Shown: one piece after another, positions 26,461-37,206 of the stretch
Layout of the letters: every line of letters starts with the position of its first letter
Numbering within the stretch: position 1 is the first letter of the stretch
NCBI GenBank assembly: GCA_050084515.1
Contig: CM114274.1
Coordinates: 14,012,001-14,076,000 of the forward strand
Length of the DNA: 64,000 nt
Direction: 5' to 3'
Source of the DNA: Blasia pusilla
Taxonomy: Eukaryota; Marchantiophyta; Marchantiopsida; Blasiales
The notes under the pieces: model-generated
Told to the model about the DNA's origin: nothing
Seen by the model: the letters and a program-made list of their open reading frames with translations, nothing else
Database searches by the model: none
Translations under genes and position numbers: made by a program

Positions 26461-27732
26461 TTGGTCATCACGGAGGTGTCTGGTGGTCTGGTTGGGGACC
26501 ATGGTGCGGACAGTGGTGGTTTTACACGGAGTGGATTGAGGTATTGGCTACCTTTTCCAGTTCCTACGGTTGATGAAGAGGAGGACGAGGGTGTTCCAAA
26601 CACCGAGTCTTCTACGTTGTTATCGAGTGTTGCAGCTCCATTGATTTGGGACATGGACGGGATATATGGGGCCATGAAGGGCCCACGACGATACTCGGGT
26701 GCAGTGGGCACAATTGAGTTGGAGGACTTCATCCAAGAGTTTGATACGTGGTGTGATATGCAAATGTTGCGGAACGCCACATTGTTTGCACCCTTCTTGG
26801 CTTGGAAGGGGTTGTTTCAGCACTTGGAGGGACCACCCATGGACGATTACCATGAGTTTAGGAGGGACCATGTTGTTGAGATTGAGGCGTGGAGACAATA
26901 TTGGTCTCCATGCTATGTGTCTATCACCCATGGTGGTATTGGTAGTATTGCTCCTACTGTGTTAGCCAGCCCGACGTTGAGTGGTACAAGTTTGAGCCGG
27001 AGTGGGGGTACGAGTGGAGGTACCCATGGAGGTACCAGTGGGGGTACTAGTGCCCCACCATCGTTCAACCCGGTTGTAGAGTTCTTCAAGAGGTTGAAGA
27101 AGAACTATTAGGGAGTGAAGACAAAGAAGTTGAGGAGTCTTCAGGAATTTGAGCGAAAGACTGGTGAGAGTCTTCGTGAGGCATACACTCGTATGCGACG
27201 CTTGATTTTAGTCACCTAGGGTGTGACTGAGGCTCAGGCAGTCCAATTTTGGTATGGGATCTTGGACAGAGAGTTGCACAGTAGGGTACGTGATGCTACT
27301 CTTATGAGTGATGATTCACCCACATTGGCCCATGTGTTCGCTCTATCTGAGAAGATTGAGCTTAACATGGTGGAGGAGAGAGTGGTGAAATCCGCATTCA
27401 GTAGGGATACAACTACTACTTCTCGTGTTCAGCAGTCCACCTCACAGTCTCGTAGTAGTGGTGGTGGTAGTAGTAGTGGGAGTCATGGGGGGTACACACG
27501 ACCTCAGTTAGGTCCTAGAGGGACACTTGCGTAGAGACCATTTCCTTCATTTGCTACCCCGCAACAAGGACAGTCATGTTGGACGTGTGGAGGTGATCAT
27601 GTCATGAGGTTTTGTCCCCAAGAGGATGGGAGACAGACTTTGGAGGATGGGCCTCAGTCAGCCCCAACTCAGTGTGATCATTGTGGGAGACCAGGTCATC
27701 CTTGAGAGCGTTGCTTTGATCTTCATCCAGAG
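26461..27732 (+). pseudogene. gag: gag of the gypsy element
   Basis: The first plausible in-frame ATG is at 26,653, though the frame opens earlier. The block from LEDFIQEFDTWCDM through QEFERKTGESLREAYTRMRRL resembles the retrotransposon gag core. It ends in a Ser/Gly-rich linker and two CCHC zinc knuckles: CWTCGGDHVMRFC, with slightly short spacing, and CDHCGRPGH...C. In-frame stops fall at about 27,109, 27,220, 27,532 and 27,703: three TAG where CAG is likely, and a TGA inside the second knuckle where CGA is likely. Gag would bind and package the element RNA. Confidence 0.85.
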
Positions 27733-28581
27733 TTGAGATCAGGCTGCGGCCGTGATGGAGTAGCTCCGAGAGGCCGAGGTGGTAGAGGTGGAAGGGGTGG
27801 TAGAGGTGGACCAGCGGTTGGAGAGCCTACGGTGGCTACCCTTACCACTACGACAAAGTCAGCTATGGCTGCCAGGATAGAGGAGTTGGACCAAAGGTTG
27901 GCTACTATGGCTGGTATCCAACATAGAGCAAGTTCGGGAGCAAGGGCTTCCACCTCTTATGGAGGGGATGATCTCTCTTATATGGCGAGTGCAACACAGG
28001 TTGAGGCATCAACTATAGTCATGGGAGGAGCCACTCGAGCGTCAGAGCCACGTGGTGCTACTGTGGAGTTGGACCCACAGAGGGGTGAGGCTGGGAGGTA
28101 GGCTAGGCTCCCCCAGTCATTCTTGTTGTTTGAGGTGCTTAGAACTCCATCCATAGTTCCTACGCGGCCTATTGAGCCTACAGTGGGGAATGAGGCATCT
28201 ACATCGCGTGTAGTAGACACGGTTGTAGCATCGAGTGCAGTATTGCGGATGGCAACTTCAATGTTGGGATCCCCATTGTTTTCAGCCAAGGAGTTGATGG
28301 CTCTAGGAGTTGACTTAGCTCTTGTATTTCAACTAGCATCCACGTTGTGTGAACGTGGGGGTGTTATTGCTACACGTGTTGAGGTGGATGAGGGTGTTGC
28401 GGTGGAGCAACCCTCTATGTCAGGTGTAGCATTGAGTACCATTGCTACTTGGCAAGCAGCAGCGGCGAAGATGGATGCATTACCAGCCCGGCCAGCCATT
28501 GATCGTGAGAGGCTCACACTTGGTGTATGTATGTTGGACAACTGCAGTGGGATATTCCGATTGGTGAGTCCTACAGGATAG
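27733..28581 (+). pseudogene. gag-protease linker region
   Basis: The same frame continues through an Arg/Gly-rich tract (GRGGRGGRGGRGG), as in nucleocapsid tails, then a long Ala/Thr/Val-rich segment with no recognised domain. TAG stops lie at about 28,099 and 28,579. The segment is unusually long for a linker and could be element-specific. Confidence 0.6.
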
Positions 28582-29187
28582 GTGTATAGACCAGATAGAG
28601 TCTTGTTAGACTCTAGTGCCCAACCTTTGATGTTGGGAAAGGCGGCATGTATTGGTTTGGGTATTCGGAGGTCAGAGCTTGAGCCTTGCCCATTCGAGAT
28701 TCAAACATCACTTGGAGGAGCCAATGATAGGTCTCAATTCATGACACGGGAGAAGTTTTCTGTACAATTGAGACCAGATCATGCGATTGGTAGGTCCTGG
28801 TTGGGAGTACCTGCAGTGGTCACATCAACCGAGTCGTATGATGTACTAGTTGGAGTAGCAGTATTGTACCCGATGGGTTTTCAGATGGACTACTGGACTA
28901 AGACAACGTCTTATAGACCTGGTTGGCAGTCCGGGGATGGATGTATGAGCCAGGTTCCTATGAGATTTATTTATGGGGCTCAACTAGGAGGGTCTTCCCC
29001 AACGGTGTTAGCATCTGTGGCTCGTTTTAGTGGAGTAGTCACTTGGCAAGGAGACTTTTTGGAGGGTAACCTTTCTACTATGGATTCTCCTGTGCATAAG
29101 GAGGTAGAGGAGGTCCCTAGTTTTACAGCAGTGGCATCCTCATCGTTGGATGTTCCACTTTGGAGTTCAGGCGGTGCACTACGGTAG
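28582..29187 (+). pseudogene. Retropepsin-like aspartic protease of the gypsy element
   Basis: RVLLDSSAQPLMLGKAACIGLG is a retropepsin active-site segment with DSSA in place of the usual DSGA/DTGA. The downstream YDVLVGVAVLYPMGFQMDYW matches the second conserved block (DVLLG-like) of Ty3/gypsy proteases. It would cleave the Gag-Pol polyprotein. It closes at a TAG at 29,185. Confidence 0.8.
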
Positions 29188-29202
29188 GAGGCTAATCGCC
29201 TA

Positions 29203-30288
29203 GTGCAGGAGGCTTGGTGTGAGGCTGTTATACCTCACGAGGAAGAGGAGGCTCCATGGCAGACTCCCACTTCTAGTCCAGTTGGGTTATCCCCTTTGGA
29301 TACTACACCCATTGTATGGCAGTATCCGCCGGAGGGCATTTGTGTGTTAGATCTCTTTGGTGGAATTAGCACCGGTTTGGCTGCAGTGTTGCATGCCGGT
29401 ATTCCTGTGCGAAGATACGTGTATGTGGAGCGAGATGAGACGGCCCAGAGAGTCTCATCCCGACATATTGGTCAGTTGATGCGGAGATATCCTGAGTTGT
29501 TGCCGCCATCAACTATTCGTGGGTGCTAGCGTGCTTTGCCATCACACATTGTATTGTTGGGGGCGCAAGACCTTGAGAGGGTTGGTCCTATGGATTTGGT
29601 GATTGCTAGATGGCCATGTCAAGGTCATACACGTGCTGGTCGTGGTGAGGGATTACACGACCCTAGGTCTCGATTGTTTTGGGAGATGTTACGGGTGTTA
29701 CGATATCTTCAGGTTCATCAGGCACGTGCTCCAACTTACATTCTGGAGAACGTTCCATTGTTGGGTGACACTCGGACCCGGATGATGGCGAGTGTTCATG
29801 AGGTGCGGTCTTGGATTAGACCAACGGTGTTGTTGGATGCAGCGCAAGTTGGCTCGCGTGCACATCATCCACGCTTGTGGTGGACAAACTTGTTGCCTAG
29901 GGAGGTTCTACGTCGAGCATATGATGCAGTGCAGCGGGATCCTTGCCTTACAGTGGATAATATCTTGGATACTGGGTGACTTTCTCAGATGGTGAGGGTT
30001 ATTGATCGGTCACCCATGGAAGTGGTGAACCGTGTGGGCCAGCCTAGGATGGCACTACCTACATTTGTGAGTTTTCCCTCGTCACATGCCTACAGGGAAG
30101 GTGGTCCCGCGCTTGTATGGGATTCTCATGTGCGACAGTTGGTGGAGCCTAACGCTGATGAGAGAGAGCGTGCGATGGGATTTGCAAGTGGTGTGACAGC
30201 GGTTGCTTCCATTTTTGAGGCTTCACGACGTCATGTGTTGGGTCAGGCCATTGACTCAAAATCCAGGTCAAACAATTCATGTCAATAA
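29203..30288 (+). pseudogene. C5 cytosine DNA methyltransferase domain inside the retrotransposon
   Basis: The C5-methyltransferase motifs appear in canonical order. Motif I is VLDLFGGISTG (29,335-29,380). Motif IV is ARWPCQG, with the catalytic Cys codon at 29,617-29,619. Motif VI is ILENVP, with ENV at 29,746-29,754. Motif VIII-like LLDAAQVGSRAHHPRLWW and motif IX/X-like EPNADERERAMGF follow. All catalytic residues survive. The reaction is S-adenosylmethionine-dependent methylation of cytosine C5. It shares a frame with gag/protease, so it was probably made as part of that polyprotein. A TAG at 29,527 and a TGA at 29,977 interrupt it. The lack of a large separate target-recognition domain suggests a DNMT3-like or bacterial-like enzyme, but I cannot place it phylogenetically by eye. 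Confidence 0.88.
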
Positions 30289-30382
30289 GACATAGTCCAA
30301 AGTCGAGCCTGGAGTTATTTGCTCAGATGATGGTGTAGCTAAGGGTGAACCATCTTGTGAGGGGGTTGCATAGCAGCCACTG

Positions 30383-32155
30383 GTGTCGTCCTCTCCCTGT
30401 AGTGTGCCAGTGGAGGAGACTTGGGAGCCATTACTTAGGCCTAAGCTTACGGGAGGTGAGAAACAACGCTTGACACAGTTCCTACCTGCTTATAGGAGTT
30501 GTTTTGCCTTTAGCATGAAGGAGTTGGGTTCTTTGGTTGGACCCGGTATATGGATTGATTTGGCTAGTGATATGCCAATCTTTCGTCGTCCCTATCGATA
30601 TAGTGATATGGAGAGGGACCTGATTCAGAGTAGAACGTTGGACCTTTTGGAGGCTCGATTAGTGGAGTTGTTGCATGGAGAGTATGCATCAACCACTGTC
30701 ATGCCTGCTAAAAAGGATGTGCATGGCAACTACACGGATAGGCGGATGTGTGGAGATTACCGTCCTATCAATCGGAAAACCAAGGCCGATAGGTATGCCA
30801 TGCCTACACTTGAGGAGATCTTTGATGTGGTGGGACAGGCAAAGATTTTCAGTACTTTGGATCTTCGGGCAGGATACCATCAGTTTCCAATTCGAGAGAG
30901 TGACAAGGCTAAGACAGAATTTTGGGCTGTCAACTTTTATGGCAAGGATTGTTTGTACCAGTGGAAATTCTTACCCTTTGGGTTGAAGAATGCACCTGCC
31001 AAGTTTCAGAGAGTGATGGACAGGATCCTAGTAGGGTTGGATTTTGTTCGGTGTTACATTGATGATATTTTGGTGTTCAGTAGCACGGTGGAGGAGCATC
31101 AGATACATTTGCAGATTGTGTTTGAGCGGTTGAAAGCTCATGGTCAACCTTTGCATCCAGGAAAGTGTAAGTTCTTCCATGAGGATGTTGAGTACTTGGG
31201 TCATGTGATCTATCCAGGTGGTTTGGGAGTTCAGCAAGCAAAGGTGGAGGCTATTGCACTTATTCCTTGTCCGGTAGATGTGAGTAGAGTTCGGGCATTC
31301 ATGGGATTGGCGAACTACTATTGGAGGTATGTGAAGGGATTTAGTGCTATGGCAAAGCCTTTGAAGCAATTGCTGAAATCCGATCAAGAGTGGCAGTGGG
31401 GAGATGATCAGGAGAGAGATTTTGTGGAGCTTAAGTTGGTAGCGGCGCCTATCTTGATGAGACCTATCAGAGGGCGCCCATTTCAGTTACACACTGATTG
31501 GAGTAGGTTGGGACTTGGAGCGGTGTTGACACAACATGATGATGAGCACATGGAGTTTGTGGTGGCCTATGCAAGTCGTTCGGATAATGCAGCGGAGTCG
31601 TGCTATAGTTCATATGAGGGAGAGTGCTTGGCAGTAGTGTGGGTTGTGGCACACTTTAGGTGTTACTTGTTTGGCACACACTTTACCCTTGTTAGTGATC
31701 ACCAGCCGCTCAAGTGGTTGATGGTTGACAAGCTTACATGGAAGCTTGCACGGTGGGCTCTTATCTTACAGGAGTATGACTTCCAGGTGGTACATAGACC
31801 TGGAGCTGCCAACCTTGATGCTGATGGGTTGAGTAGGGACCCATGTACTAGCCAAGAGGATGAAATTGAGGCTAGATGGCATGGCGAGGTTGATGAGGAG
31901 ATGGTGCTAGGTTGGCATGCCTCTGCCTTTTTATGTTGGTTAGGGGTGGATTCTAGTATGGAGGACCATATGACATCTTACTCTAGTCAGAGGGTAGATA
32001 GCCATCCTTCAGATCCTAAGGTTGGAGATGGTGGTACGGATCAGCGTGATATTCATGATGATGGGTTGGTGATGGAGTTCCTATGGACCATGAGTGTAAT
32101 ATTTGAGGTATCGATTGGAGGGAACACATATTCTCCGTATGTGCGAGGATGGTAG
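30383..32155 (+). CDS. pol: Gypsy pol: reverse transcriptase and RNase H
   Basis: 590 uninterrupted codons. RT motifs run from MPAKKDVHGNYTDRRMCGDYRPIN through KIFSTLDLRAGYHQ and LPFGLKNAPAKFQ to the catalytic YIDD at 31,055-31,066, then LHPGKCKFF and YLGHVI. RNase H follows (LHTDWSRLGLGAVLTQ, YSSYEGECLAVVW, LVSDHQPLKWL). It copies element RNA into DNA in cytoplasmic particles. It is in frame +2 whereas gag-protease-methyltransferase is in +1, so either a programmed shift or a decayed junction lies near 30.29-30.38 kb. It is the best-preserved part of the element. Confidence 0.93.
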   Translation: MSSSPCSVPVEETWEPLLRPKLTGGEKQRLTQFLPAYRSCFAFSMKELGSLVGPGIWIDLASDMPIFRRPYRYSDMERDLIQSRTLDLLEARLVELLHGEYASTTVMPAKKDVHGNYTDRRMCGDYRPINRKTKADRYAMPTLEEIFDVVGQAKIFSTLDLRAGYHQFPIRESDKAKTEFWAVNFYGKDCLYQWKFLPFGLKNAPAKFQRVMDRILVGLDFVRCYIDDILVFSSTVEEHQIHLQIVFERLKAHGQPLHPGKCKFFHEDVEYLGHVIYPGGLGVQQAKVEAIALIPCPVDVSRVRAFMGLANYYWRYVKGFSAMAKPLKQLLKSDQEWQWGDDQERDFVELKLVAAPILMRPIRGRPFQLHTDWSRLGLGAVLTQHDDEHMEFVVAYASRSDNAAESCYSSYEGECLAVVWVVAHFRCYLFGTHFTLVSDHQPLKWLMVDKLTWKLARWALILQEYDFQVVHRPGAANLDADGLSRDPCTSQEDEIEARWHGEVDEEMVLGWHASAFLCWLGVDSSMEDHMTSYSSQRVDSHPSDPKVGDGGTDQRDIHDDGLVMEFLWTMSVIFEVSIGGNTYSPYVRGW

Positions 32156-32696
32156 AGTACGAGTAGTGCCGCATTTGGCTCAGAGAGAGCGCATTGTGCG
32201 ACATGCCTATGAGGAGTTGGGACATTTTGGGGTAAAGCGTACGTATAGCTTACTCCTTGGTCAGTATTGGTGGCGTGGCATGCATACTCAGGTGCAACAC
32301 TTGGTGTCACCTTGTATGGTTTGTGACCGGGTGAGGGCATCATTCAATGCCCCTACACCACAGTACACCCCTTGCCTACTATGGGGTTGGGTTACCGTTG
32401 GAATGTGGACTTTGTGAGACCGTTACCGTTGATTGTACGACATCATCGATATGTGTTGGTGATGGTGGAGCACTTCTCCAAGTGGATTGAGTTGGTGGCA
32501 TTACCTGACAAGGCAAGTGAGGGAAAGGCGTATGCGTTTCTTGATATAGTGCTTAGTTATTTTGGTGCACCAACTGAAGTGCTGACCAACCAGGGTACAG
32601 AGTTTCAGGGTGAGTTTCAGGTCTTGTGTGACAAAGCGTTGATTGATCATCGGACCACGTCTTGAGATCATCCAGAGACGGATGGTTTGGCTGAGG
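32103..32696 (+). pseudogene. Gypsy integrase, N-terminal and core part
   Basis: The HHCC zinc domain (RHAYEELGHFGVKRTYSLL...HLVSPCMVCDRV) is followed after a frameshift near 32,370 by the catalytic core (WNVDFVRPLP, VLTNQGTEFQ, DHPETDGLAE). The second catalytic Asp is replaced by Asn at 32,588-32,590 (TNQGTEF instead of TDQGTEF), and a TGA precedes the DHPETDG block. The reading is cut by the DNA transposon within GLAE and resumes at about 45,081. Confidence 0.88.
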
Positions 32697-32700
32697 TGCG

Positions 32701-32752
32701 GTAAGAGGAGAGGAAGAGAGGAAGAGAGGAGAGAGGAGAGAGGAAACTACCT
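32701..32752 (+). repeat. Left terminal inverted repeat of the 12.3-kb transposon
   Basis: A purine-only GA-rich tract beginning gtaagaggagaggaagagag. It matches the reverse complement of 45,008-45,054 and both ends of the 555-bp element at 53.1 kb. Confidence 0.75.
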
Positions 32753-33095
32753 TGAACCGAAATAGATGTTTTTTTTTAAGAGAGTTTCCGTTGGGTTGAA
32801 GAGAGGAAAATTTTTGTTTGAATTTTTTTGCACTTTTTTGTTCAATTATTAAGCAGTCCCACAGTTTTTTTTTCCTCTTCCATATTTTGGCAACCCCTCT
32901 GAGTCCGACGAGTTGCAAATTGCACAAAATTTAGAAAACTGAAAAATCAGTGGAATCACAAGTGTGGAACCAATCACTTTTTTCCATCCAAGGTCTGGAA
33001 AAAATCTATCATTTGCCTCGGGCTGAATAGAGTTCAAGCTCAAAGTGAAGGTTAAGGAAAAATAAAAGTACAATCTAAGACCTCGTTTTGCATCC

Positions 33096-33662
33096 TCAAA
33101 GTGGTTTGTTTAAAATACTTCGCACTTCTTTGAGGGACAGAATTGGTTGGTGGATTCCTACTCCTACCTCCGACTCTCTTAAAACTACCAGCAACACATA
33201 GTACATGTGCTTACAAGGGAAATACCTTTTGCCACTTGTCTCTCTTTGGACAAAGTCATCACATGAACATGTGGGAAAGCAACAGATGTGCACCACATAC
33301 ACCCCTGTGACACTTGAATTTACAGTGTTGTTCCTGACCCAATACATCCTTCCTATTCCATTGCCACTCAAGACATCTTTCGTGGCGACGATCTCCATTT
33401 TTGCCTTCCGAGCTGATGCAATTCGCTTTGCTCTCTCCACCGTTGGCCTGCACATTTTGTTTCTCTTCACCCCATTTCTAGACTCAAACAGAAATAATGG
33501 ATTGAGATCATCCACCTTCTCCGGGTACATGTTGACATCAATCTTGGGTTGAATACAAAATGAGAAGGTCTCTATAATGCGAACATGCCCCGAACTTCCC
33601 CCGTCTACGAGTCTGAAACCGGCACTTGTAAGATTGCCCACTTCGTCTTGAGTGCAGTTCAT
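33096..33662 (-). CDS. Transposase C-terminal part with SWIM zinc finger
   Basis: 188 codons on the minus strand. Near the C-terminus HICCFPTCSCDDF...YFPCKHMYYVLL carries the CxC...CxH pattern of a SWIM zinc finger, the module normally following the DDE core in Mutator-like transposases. It lies downstream of the core exons on the same strand, so it is most likely the last exon of the same gene; the joining splice sites across 33,663-34,232 were not resolved. Confidence 0.7.
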   Translation of the reverse strand: MNCTQDEVGNLTSAGFRLVDGGSSGHVRIIETFSFCIQPKIDVNMYPEKVDDLNPLFLFESRNGVKRNKMCRPTVERAKRIASARKAKMEIVATKDVLSGNGIGRMYWVRNNTVNSSVTGVYVVHICCFPTCSCDDFVQRETSGKRYFPCKHMYYVLLVVLRESEVGVGIHQPILSLKEVRSILNKPL

Positions 33663-34232
33663 ACCTGCGGCGATGGGCCAAATCGTGGGGGTATTCTCGG
33701 GAGCTCCAATGGCAGCCGGATAAGACTACCGGGAAGCGCAAGATTCATTTGGGCAGAAGAAGTACCTCAATTGATCCCCGGTCCTCGTGAAACGATCAAA
33801 GGTTTTGAGTCCCCAAAACCCAGCAAAGTGGTCGTCGGTCCTTATGCAGATTCTTATTTAGGAAAGTGCCGCATGCTCTCCTAATGCCATCAGATCCCCG
33901 CCTGCAGGTGGGTCCACGCCCTAGGTTGCTTTGAGATATATGCCACCGTTTTAGGTTGCAATCCACCTCCATTACCGAATTCCATATTGTTGAACCACCC
34001 AAAGGATGGATGTTACGAACTTCCAAAGAACGGAGGGCTTTTGAAATAAAACATTCACTGATTTTGGAGAAGTAACTCCATCACGGATTTGGGACGGGTC
34101 CGGGGTCCCCGAATACCTGGGCGGTGTAATTTCCTCATCCAAATCAATCACCGGATTTGTTCCTCGATCGCCTCTTCACCGCTCTGAAGTCAAGATACTT
34201 ATCTGGTCTCCACGAGTCTCGCTCGGATCGCT

Positions 34233-34595
34233 CTACCACCATATGTATGGGGACGTCTTGAAACCCCCACGAATATCCCCACCAATGTGTACGTCTTGCT
34301 CGAGTGGAGTTCCAGCTACGCACCGGTTGAAGGCTTCCACATACAATTTTTCATCACCAAATCTCACAGCCGCTCTGACATAGAGCTCGTAGATCGATAG
34401 CCCCTTTCCTTTTGTTATGCCTTTTGTGAGGAAGATATGGGATGCTGCAGACTGTAGCATTGCTCTTGCCTGGTCTTGTTGGCATGCCTCCACAAGTGAA
34501 ATTCGTTGGCATGCTTGTGACGACCTCCAAGAGGAATGAACACTTTCTGCTCCACTTGTGTTGGGGCAGAGGGCATTTTCATGAACGTTCAATCC
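34233..34595 (-). CDS. Transposase middle exon
   Basis: It begins GLNVHENALCPNTSGAESVH after a TAG acceptor at 34,596, joining in phase 0 to the upstream exon that ends at 34,990 with a GTGAGT donor. NTSGAESVHSSWRS resembles the 'TNN.vEs.hs.lK' segment that follows the catalytic core in MULE transposases. The 394-bp intron between the exons contains several copies of the 27-bp palindrome. Confidence 0.72.
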   Translation of the reverse strand, partial: GLNVHENALCPNTSGAESVHSSWRSSQACQRISLVEACQQDQARAMLQSAASHIFLTKGITKGKGLSIYELYVRAAVRFGDEKLYVEAFNRCVAGTPLEQDVHIGGDIRGGFKTSPYIWW

Positions 34596-34663
34596 CTACA
34601 ACGACGGCAATGTTAGAAGGGAACAAAAATAACTCAGGAGTCAAAGAAATAAGCAACCTGTTA

Positions 34664-34880
34664 GAACCAAATGGGTTGTAGGCCCGAGATATCCCATGAA
34701 CGACTCTACGACCCGTCGGGTCCCCACGTGTTGTAACCTTAAACCCACCTACTGCAACCCGTCGGAACCGGACGGGTTGCAAGGCCGAGGCATCCAATGC
34801 AAGGCCGAGGCATCTGGATGCAACCCGTCGGTTTCCGTCGGGTTGCACCCTCAGGCAACCCGTTGCATTCGACAGCTTGC
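34664..34880. repeat. 27-bp palindrome cluster A (transposase intron)
   Basis: A perfect-arm copy lies at 34,754-34,780 (GCAACCCGTC-n7-GACGGGTTGC), another with one arm mismatch at 34,820-34,846, plus degenerate copies near 34,705 and 34,855. All fall inside the 394-bp intron of the transposase gene. Confidence 0.85.
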
Positions 34881-34989
34881 TTGGTTTCTTGGGTTTGAAA
34901 TCCATATAGTTCCCACGCTTCTCACCCTGAGCTACAACTTTAGAAACAATTCTCAGCGTGAGCTTGACAAGACAAAATAGTGAACTCAC

Positions 34990-36906
34990 CTGCCGCATGA
35001 AGTTTCCCCATTGTCTCATACGTATAGTCCACCAACTCAACCAAGAGCACAACTTTTTGTACTTCCCCTCAATCGCATGCTTCCTCCACCACCCATGAAG
35101 TTCTTCCTGGCATTCCATGGCCTGCTTCAAGGTTTTGCTGTCCTTGCAGCGTTGGAGTAGAGTCACATGCTCTGTCCTCTTATTCTCCTTGATGCAAGAT
35201 TTGGTGTACCGGGTCACAGACTGTTGCCAATGGAAAGCATCCGACCTTTCCCTCTTCGGTTGAACCTCTCCACCCCAGAACACTTCCCGGATAGCAATCC
35301 ACCCAGGTTGTGCATTGTCCGCCATGAACCCATAAATTTCCGGAGGTGGCCTTTTGTTTTCCTTCACCACCTCCAATAAGAGTAACCAGCACATCTTCAA
35401 ACTGCCAACGTCTTCTGCCTTTACTTCACAGACAAATATAGTTTTGAGTCCCTTCTCCACATGGTCATAAACGTGAGCACCCATCGTCAACCATCCGTTC
35501 AGCACTCTGTAGCAAATATCAAAGCTTACCCAGCTCCCGTAAAGATCTTCCCCTTCCCTCATTCGATCTATAAGATCGAGGCCACTCGACGGACCTGTGG
35601 TTGACATTTTGAAGACATAGGCCCTGGATCCCTCGCCTCCTTGGCCCATGAACTGCCATCTCTGAATGAATGGAAATCTGGAGTTGGCCTTGATTCTTGC
35701 GATGGCATCCATTTCGGCCGTCTTTCCATCCAGAACTCGTATCTGACGCAGCAAATTCCGGAAGCATTCAGGATCAGCGAGAAATGCGAGATTTTCCCAG
35801 AGTTGTTTCTCCTCAACCGCCGTGATCTCGCCCTGTCCAGGGATTCCAAGCAATTGCTCACAAATTTGTGATGCCGTTGTGAGCTTGATCACTCCGGGCT
35901 TTGAACCTGGAGAGTTTCTGTAGACCTCGGCTACTTTCTTCGCCACATCCTCCTTGATGTGTCTTTGAATTGCATCGGTCATAGGATGAGTGTGGGAGCC
36001 AACATGGACTGCCAGCCTTGTATACTCTGACGTGGAGCCCAAGTTGTGGACAATGAAAAATATGTAAGCAGGACACGCTCCAACGCAGAAGGGCGATGCC
36101 TGACAATGAGGACATCGATGGCCTCTCGGCGGTATGGTGGCACCGACCTCGTATGGAGTTTCTGCATTCTTGGGAGGGAATTGCGACGTATTGACTCGCC
36201 CGTTGCGCTCTAGATACGGGCATGCTGGACTTCTACACTCCAAGGCTCCCACGCATTGGCGGCGGGAGACAATCCAAGGACCATCTGGAATTGAAGCACT
36301 GGTCCGTTGAAGCCTGCACCATCGATGACAATCAGACTTTCTGTCCATACCCTTCAGGCGTCCTCCATCCTTCTTTTGAGCAGGAGCAGCAAGTGGAGGC
36401 AACTCAAAAATGCAATTACCATCGTACGTGGGCGGCAGCTCGTCGACAAGAATGTGCTTGAACATTTTCAAGGCCAGAGACGAAAGCAAACTATTGCCTG
36501 ATACTCGCAAGAGGAACGAGTAGGCGGACAGAGGGCCCGATTGGTGTCCGACAGATCCACTGAGGTTGATAACATCCGGAATCTCTTCAGGAAGAACAAC
36601 ATTGTTACGAGCGTGCGAAGTTGGAGTCGAAGCCGGATCTGCAGAGCTTGGAGTTGCAAACGTAGAGCTCGGAGCACTAGGAAATTCTAGACCGTCTACT
36701 TGGGAAACAGACGAATTCAGGGGCAGGCCGTAAACTCTATATTGACCATTTGGTAGAGGTAGGAGATTCCATACTTTACGGTCTAAGGTCACTGGCTGGA
36801 CCGTCTCACCTATTATGTCTTCCGTACTGTCCACCCTAACATCTTTGGATACAAAGATGGTTCCAATTTGGAGAAGAAATCGAACAGACAAAAAATTTTC
36901 ATCCAC
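34990..36906 (-). CDS. MULE-like transposase: N-terminal zinc cluster and DDE-like core
   Basis: About 639 codons ending at a GTGAGT donor. Residues ~218-307 hold a Cys-rich cluster closing with GSHTHP (HxH), like the WRKY-GCM1/FLYWCH zinc fingers of MULE transposases. The core has candidate acidic residues D463 (SFDICYRVL) and D530 (FMADNAQPGW), followed by FHW near 558-560. It would excise and reinsert the element in the nucleus. No ATG opens the frame: position 36,906 is GTG just after a CAG, so an upstream exon is likely. It is divergent from the ParB-methyltransferase gene. Family assignment is by pattern only; it could be a related but distinct DDE superfamily. Confidence 0.72.
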
Positions 36907-37206
36907 TGCTATGAAAGACTCACGAGCTTGGGGTCGAATGATTTATGATTGAGGAAGGGCCGCCAGATGACTGCCACAAGTGAGCTTAACATAATTATCC
37001 ATTCCAAGAAGATTCCAACGGGAGGAGACTGAGAATGAGAATGAGAATGAGAATTTTTAATTTATAGTGAATAGGAAACAGATACTCTGATGAGTTTTCT
37101 TGACAAGATGAATTCGGTGGGTGACATTTATCGACACAATGGATCCAATTCTGTAACACATTCAATTCTGTTGCAATATGTTACCGGATTTGGGAAGCAG
37201 AGGGTT

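Noticed and set aside
30675-31387. Extra frames over the RT domain on both strands
   Set aside because: Alternative-frame shadows of pol.
32553-33073. Minus-strand frames spanning the left end of the DNA transposon
   Set aside because: They cross from gypsy integrase DNA through the inverted repeat into transposon DNA, so cannot be an old gene; low-complexity Lys/Ser content.
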